Shown piece by piece: positions 58,839-64,000 of a stretch of 64,000 nt of DNA. A program made the translations under genes and the position numbers. The notes beneath the pieces were generated by a model. The model was not told where the DNA came from. It did no database searches and worked only from the letters and a program-made list of their open reading frames with translations. Numbering within the stretch: position 1 is the stretch's first letter; each line of letters opens with the position of its first letter. Origin of the DNA: Chloranthus sessilifolius (lineage: Eukaryota > Streptophyta > Magnoliopsida > Chloranthales > Chloranthaceae); the NCBI GenBank assembly GCA_021018995.1, contig CM037590.1, positions 64,637,597 to 64,701,596 on the forward strand, given 5' to 3'.

Positions 58839-59970
58839 ATGGCTGCCCTTATCCGACCACCGCGTCCAGCCCATGATCCGATGCGCATCCCTAACGAGCA
58901 TTATGTCGATCGCCAATTCCAAACGGAGAATTTTTTCGACTTGGTGAAGTATCGGAACATCGCGGAATGCGCACGGTCGATCGAATTCATCGAGGCCCTC
59001 CGTTTGGAAATGCTACTGACCCCACCACCCATCGATGTCGCCCCACGCATCATTCGCCTATTCTATCAAAAGATGGTGTGGGTGCCCGAGACCCTCTCCC
59101 CAACCGGCTTGCCGTTTATCACCATTGAGGTAGATAATTGGCAATATAATCTCCATGCATTGATCTTGCCCGTGCCTTTAATTTCTACGAGGCTCGTCCC
59201 GTCAACCACCACCTTCCTCCGGCTATCGAGCGTAGCCAAGATGATATGATCAACAATATGTGTGGTGGTCGTCGTGGGACCGGTCAGGCCATAAAGCACG
59301 CTGTGTTGCCCATGGATATCCTCTTTTGGGATATAGTTATGGCCAATAACCTTTTGCCACATGGCACCAAGACCGAGCGGACATTGGGTCGGTGAAAGGC
59401 GCTCTCGCTGCACACACCAATACTTGGTTTGATCTTTGGGTTGATGCTCATGAGATGTACCGCTACCATAGTGATATCGCCCGTGCCCCCTAAGCGTGCC
59501 GCGATTCTCCTCCACTTCCACACTATGTGATGCACCTTCGATCACCTTTGCCCCATCTATGACGATGAGGAGATGGGCGACATGCAATTCTATCAATATG
59601 GTGTGAATGTGTGGGTCAAGAGTATCAAGGCGATCATCCGCGTGCAATCGGCCCCGGTTGAGGATGCTCCTCCTCCTCCCCGTCCAAACCCCGCACAGCG
59701 CCAACGTGGCGGTGTTAGGCGACCTCGTCCCGAAGAGGTCCCCGATTTTGATGCCGAGGCGGCTGTTGCTCGCCTCGAGGTGCGGATGGATGGGCTGAAT
59801 GCAAGGCTTGGTGGTGTGGATAGGCGGTCCCGGTTTCAAACTGCTCTCCTTATGCGGATGGCTCGCGAATCATTCCCGGATCGTGCCAACAATTTCATCG
59901 ACGGCGCGAGAGCGGCAATGAAGATGAAGATGATGATGATGATGTGTGATTGTGTTGTTTTGTTGTGAAG
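58839..59970 (+). pseudogene. A2 extra ORF, Transposase_32-like
   Basis: Begins MAALIRPPRPAHDP. The domain region (FQTENFFDLVKYRNIAECARSIEFIEALRLEMLL, PRIIRLFYQKMVWV, FITIEVDNWQYNLHAL) has the pattern of the plant transposon protein family Transposase_32, also seen in A1 at 30000-30590. A Pro-rich piece (EDAPPPPRPNPAQ) and a LEVRMDGLNARLGGVDRRSRFQTALLMRM helix follow near 59660-59870. The function is unknown. A long reverse-strand frame here is a shadow. Broken. Confidence 0.55.
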
Positions 59971-60534
59971 TTTTTCTTTTCTCTGTTTGGTGTTTTTGTT
60001 TTTTTTTTTTTGGTTGTTGATGTATCGGATCGGTGGCTGAAAGTTTAAATGCTAATGTTTGTTTTGTTGTGAGCATCTTATTGTGTTTGGTTTCTGGCTC
60101 TCAGTCAATCGATTGAGATCTCTCTCTCAATCGATTGAGCTACTTCATGCCCTCCTAAATTTTCCTCTGTCAATCGATTGAGACTTCTGTCTCAATCGAT
60201 TGAATGATGCACCTAAATCTGAACATTCCTGGTTTTGGTCTCTATTTTTAGCATGGTTCATCAATCGATTGACATTTAGGTGCCAATCGATTGACACTTA
60301 CTTGGTCAGCCAGTCAAACCCCTGCTGGAATAGGGGAGTTTCTCCAAATATTTGATGTGGAGCTCGGATTTACCATCTTTGCCCTCTCTTGTCAATCGAT
60401 TGACACAAACATGTCAATCGATTGACTGAGACTCCTTTCTAAATATTTCTCCATGCACCGCCTTCCGAATTTTTTTTGTTTTTTTTTCTTTTAAAGTGTC
60501 CCTCTTTTAGGAAATTCTTAGCTATTTAGGGCAC
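59971..60534 (+). promoter_or_regulatory. A2 spacer with third palindrome cluster
   Basis: Eight CAATCGATTG sites at 60116, 60128, 60171, 60193, 60262, 60284, 60392 and 60414, most in pairs 22 bp apart. T-runs flank the cluster. It lies between the two extra ORFs, as the TCGCG cluster does in A1. Confidence 0.65.
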
Positions 60535-60588
60535 TTGTCGGGTCCTCCTTTAGTCCATATTTGTAGTTTCCGTCCCTGCCTTGTCGCC

Positions 60589-60855
60589 ATGTCTTCCATC
60601 CGTCCTCGTACGCGCGCCGCAGTCCAAAAGTTCATGGAACCCGCACGCAAACGTGCCCGATACACCGCTCCACCACCCATCGATTGGTCCACCCATACCA
60701 TCATCCACCTTGATGATGAATCATCATCACCCTACCCCACCCTTATCACCACCTGGCACCAATTCCACCACAACAGTCAAGTTGGAATTTCTGAAGAAAT
60801 ATGGCGCTACGCTTTTCCAAAGCCACGGGGCGGAATCTCGACCATGGCGGACTAG
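60589..60855 (+). pseudogene. A2 small downstream ORF
   Basis: From the second plausible ATG the product begins MSSIRPRTRAAVQKFMEPARKRARYTAPP, a basic stretch with a possible nuclear signal (RKRAR), about 89 residues. An upstream ATG at 60535 would add 18. No family recognised. It lies where A1 also has a small basic ORF. Confidence 0.4.
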
Positions 60856-62163
60856 AGGATTTGTTTTTGGTTTTTAGGGTCTAATTTTACATGTCTTTAG
60901 GGTAGGGTTGTTTTTCTGTTTTTGTTTGGTTTGTTTTCGTTTTGAATTCGTTTGTTTCGTGTTGCATCATGTTAGAATTTTGCTTTACGTTGTTATAATT
61001 TTTTTTTTAATAATAATATAGTTTCGTATTTGTGTTTTCTCTCTTTCCCTTGCTCGGTTGTTTTTGTCCTTTGTTTGCATAGAGCAGGTTTGGGGGAGGC
61101 TTTCTTCCCTTTCTCCACATCATCACCAATGAGGACATTGGCCCGTTCAGGTTTGGGGGGGGGTAATTGTTCTTCTATTTAAAATTGAAAAAAAAAAAAA
61201 AAAAACCTTGTAGCTGTTCTCGGATTTTTGAATGTTTATCAGTCAATCGATTGAGCATACTGTCTCAATCGATCAACTGATAAACATTAAAAGATATAAG
61301 AATATAGGCTTTACCAATCGATTGAGTCCACTCACCAATCGATTGAGTTCATTTCACAATCGATTGAGAATTTGGTCTCAATCGATTAACTGAGGGTTGG
61401 CAAAAGCTGTAATCTAATTGATTATTCATATTTGTGAGCATGAAGATTCTTCCTGAAATTTCTTTAATCAATGCTATCATACCATGGTTATTTTATGAGT
61501 GCCCATAAGGTGTAGATATTGAACATTAATGATCATGAATCATGCTTAAAAATAATTGTTTTCATCACTCGCTTTCAATCTCAAAATCGGAGGATTAAGT
61601 GTGTAACATGGAATCCTAAAGATCACAAAGAAAGACTAAAACCTTGAAAGTTTTTGAAACACTTGTCCTTGCTCTTAATGAGTCAAATAAATTCGGAGTA
61701 TCTTTGAAATCCTTGTTCCAATTATTAAAACCCATTGATTTGTGATTTTATGTGTGTTATAACATTACACTAGAAATCATTGTGTACTAACTTGAGGCAA
61801 ATGGGCATATTTTACCATCATGAAAGGAAATGATCTAAGGCCATCATTGGTTCGTCTGTGCTTAAAATGACCCACCTTATAAATTTACCCTTCTAGTACA
61901 CCTTTGAACTTATTGGAAATTTACCTTTATACATTCTTTGATAAGCTGCAATAACCATTAACCCCTTACCGCTTCTGAAAATTCAGCTTGCCCTTACTTA
62001 TTTCTGAGAAATTAGGAACAAGGGATGAAAATGAGTGAAACGAGAGTAAGTGGGGATTATATGTGTTATAGTGTGTACTGAAAAAAAAAAAAAAAAAAAA
62101 GGAGAAGTAAAGGAAATTGCAAAAACAATGAAAAATATATTGAGAAGAATGGTGAGAGACTAG

Positions 62164-62198
<35 letters not shown>

Positions 62199-62776
62199 GA
62201 ATAAAAATACAAAATCAGTAGTTGTTTCTTTTCCAATTTCTCAGAAATTTTTGAATCTATCCTTCCTTTCTTCTCTTAACCTTAACCCGAGCCCCATTAC
62301 AACCTTAGAAAAGACCTTTTTGATCCAATCATGAGTGATGAAATGCCTTGTGGAGAGTAAGTACACAATTGTCTATGGTGCTTGATATATGCATGCTTAA
62401 AATACAGATATCTTTCTTGATGAGATTTCCCTTATAATTCTTTGATACACCATATATCTTTAAACTTGTGAGATTTTCTTCTAATTGTGTTACAATTCCA
62501 TCTCATTCATCAGAAGTGATTTCATTCTGAGTGTATACCCATGGTGAGGATTGGAGTCTAGACATGCGATCTAAAAGTTCCAGTTTAAAGCTTTTTCCTC
62601 TGACATAAGAACTTTGGGCAGTGATGATCTCATGACATTGAGGCATGAAATATGAACATTAGAAGACAATGGTCTGAACTGAATGTGGCATAAATGGAAT
62701 GAACGTGGTTAGATGTATTTTTAAAAAAGATTTTTCAGGAGCATCTAATTGCTAAAGGACATGATTAATCAATCCT
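60856..62776 (+). other. A2 3' non-coding region
   Basis: No supported gene. It has two internal polypurine-like sites (61086-61099 and 61149-61163), four CAATCGATTG sites (61244, 61314, 61335, 61357), A-runs at about 61185-61205, 62081-62100 and 62165-62193, and two short blocks similar to A1 (61112-61163, 62290-62380). Confidence 0.55.
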
Positions 62777-62976
62777 GATAGCCTTGAAGTTTGTAGGTAC
62801 CTTCACTGAAAACCTTCAGGAGACGCAACTCCTCCACTAGGGATCACCTAGGGGTTTAAAGGCTTGTTGCACATGCTAAGTGCAATTGTGTTCCCTACGA
62901 AAGTGGCATTTAAATTTTAGGATGTTAGTTTATTTTTATATTTATCATTCTCTTTGCTCGAGGACTAGCAAAGTGT
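62777..62976 (+). promoter_or_regulatory. A2 conserved block before polypurine tract
   Basis: Counterpart of A1 35553-35721, sharing TTCACTGAAAACC, CTCCTCCACTAGGGATCACC, CTAGGGGTTT, AAAGTGGCATTTA and GACTAGCAAAG. The A2 copy has an extra T-rich insertion near 62915-62955. Confidence 0.6.
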
Positions 62977-62989
62977 AGGTTTGGGGGTG
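62977..62989 (+). promoter_or_regulatory. A2 polypurine tract
   Basis: AGGTTTGGGGGTG directly before the 3' LTR start TGATCGGTGC. Confidence 0.9.
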
Positions 62990-64000
62990 TGATCGGTGCT
63001 GAAATATGACCAAAAGTCACACTTTAAATCCTATATTTAACTGTTCAATGAAAGCATCTGATGGTTGTTGTGAGGTTTTGATGTTTACAGGTGTTTCCGA
63101 CAGTTAGATTGCTCAAGTGCATAAAAGAAGGAAATTACAGGATAAAAAAGGAGATATGGACAAAAAGGTCCAAAGAAGCATTGAGAGCCATGAAGAGAAT
63201 CAACTTCCATCAAGAAAAGAAAGACTTTGCATTGAAGAGTCAATCGATTGAGGCATTATGGTCAATCGATTGATGATGGAGAAAACTCAACCTCGAAAGT
63301 CAATCGATTGAGACATAATATTCAATCGGTTGAGATATGAAGGCGTATGTTCTAAGGAATTCGAACTCTAAGTCAATCGATTGAGATTTACTCAATCGAT
63401 TGAGGCAATTAGGGTAAGTTTCAATCGGATATTATAAATAAGAGGCTTACGGCTTTGCAAAAGGGGGAAGTTGTTTTGATTCAGAGAGAGAGTGTTTTGA
63501 ATAGAGAGTTTTTATTTCTTAGAGAGTTATTATTTTTGAGAGTAATTTGTGTAATAACTAGAGACTTTTGTAAGAAGAGTTTTCCGAGAGTATTTAAAAT
63601 TGTGTTCTTCTTTTACACCTTCTTTGCTCTTTACATTGGGAATGATTTTGGATACAATCAAGATCTTGCACCAAGGATGAGAGGCTAAAGGTCAGAGGGT
63701 CAAGGAGGATGCGATCCCCAGATAAGTACCTATATTTTATGTTTAATGCCATAGTTTGATAATTTCATCATCAAATCGTTTTTCTCAAAGTGTAGTGATC
63801 CTGTTTTTAGTGTTTTGATCTAAAATACCATGAGATACGCTATGCTTTTCACATGATTCATACCGCGATTAGGCTGAGTCATTGTTTTTAGATAGGGTAT
63901 GCCGGGTTAATGATCACGCTTAATTACTAGTCATGGTTCTCTTAGAATGATGGTGTGTTGATGTTCATAAAATTGTGGGTTTAAAAATAGAAAAGGGTAT
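62990..64000 (+). repeat. A2 3' LTR, first 1011 bp
   Basis: Nearly identical to 50258 onward, including the five U3 palindromes and the TATA box near 63431. It should end about 290 bp past the window edge. Confidence 0.92.

Larger units (their letters stand above)
50258..64000 (+). mobile_element. A2: Athila-like Ty3/gypsy element, last part of 3' LTR outside window
   Basis: 5' LTR (1300 bp), exact tRNA-Asp-type primer site, long motif-rich leader, gag, protease, RT, RNase H, integrase, two extra ORFs, long 3' region, polypurine tract and 3' LTR from 62990. About 290 bp of the 3' LTR should lie beyond the window. It is inserted in G2 after GTTTC and is thus younger than G2. It looks structurally whole, but its genes have about 15 or more breaks, concentrated in integrase. 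The LTRs differ by only a few percent, largely small gaps. Confidence 0.9.

Noticed and set aside
59066-59839. 257-residue reverse-strand ORF
   Set aside because: It lies opposite the Transposase_32-like ORF, has an odd composition rich in His and Thr, and shows no family pattern. It is a shadow frame.
50508-61390. CRISPR-like array from the regular CAATCGATTG spacing
   Set aside because: Repeats are 10-12 bp palindromes with about 10 bp between paired sites, scattered over kilobases inside a plant retrotransposon. No array or cas gene exists.
1-64000. Host protein-coding genes
   Set aside because: Every supported coding block matches a retrotransposon domain or lies within element boundaries.

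Overview
This window is plant repeat DNA. I see no host gene, rRNA, tRNA gene or CRISPR array. Almost every base belongs to nested LTR retrotransposons of plant-only lineages: Tat/Ogre-like and Athila-like Ty3/gypsy elements plus one Ty1/copia element. This fits gene-poor heterochromatin in a large flowering-plant genome. The species cannot be read from the sequence.

Layout. 1-19476 is element G1, a very large Tat/Ogre-like gypsy element whose 5' end lies outside the window: gag tail, protease, G-patch, Cys-rich linker, RT, two RNase H domains and integrase, then about 9.5 kb of non-coding DNA that carries an antisense, intron-containing plant-mobile-domain (PMD) gene, then a 2.3 kb 3' LTR. 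19477-20206 is probably a chromovirus-type LTR fragment. 20221-20261 and 38248-40669 are two pieces of one minus-strand copia element. 20262-38247 is A1, a complete-ended Athila-like element (LTRs about 2.5 kb, 5 bp target duplication GAGAC) that split the copia LTR. 40670-50257 is G2, the 5' part of a relative of G1, inserted in the copia integrase region. 50258-64000 is A2, a younger Athila-like element inserted in the RNase H region of G2; its 3' LTR runs off the window. All coding regions are decayed fossils.

Order of events: copia first, then A1 and G2 into it, then A2 into G2. The two A1 LTRs differ by roughly 4-5% by eye, mostly transitions. At a commonly used plant rate of 1.3e-8 per site per year that is about 1.5-2 million years, and older in a slow-evolving perennial. 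The A2 LTRs differ less, and largely by small gaps.

The most interesting signal is not a gene. Each of the three gypsy families carries its own short CpG-containing symmetric motif, repeated many times and confined to its non-coding DNA. A2 has about 42 copies of the palindrome CAATCGATTG, mostly in pairs 21-22 bp apart. G1/G2 have dyads of the type ATTGCGCG...CGCGCAAT with centres 20 bp apart. A1 has TCGCGA/TCGCGC sites 11 or 19 bp apart. In all three LTRs the cluster lies upstream of a TATA-like box, and further clusters lie upstream of the extra, non-gag-pol genes (PMD gene in G1; Transposase_32-like ORFs in A1 and A2). This resembles the logic of VANC-type anti-silencing proteins and their target motifs in plant VANDAL DNA transposons, but that link is inference. 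A1 and A2, whose LTRs are unrelated, also share conserved non-coding blocks just before the polypurine tract.
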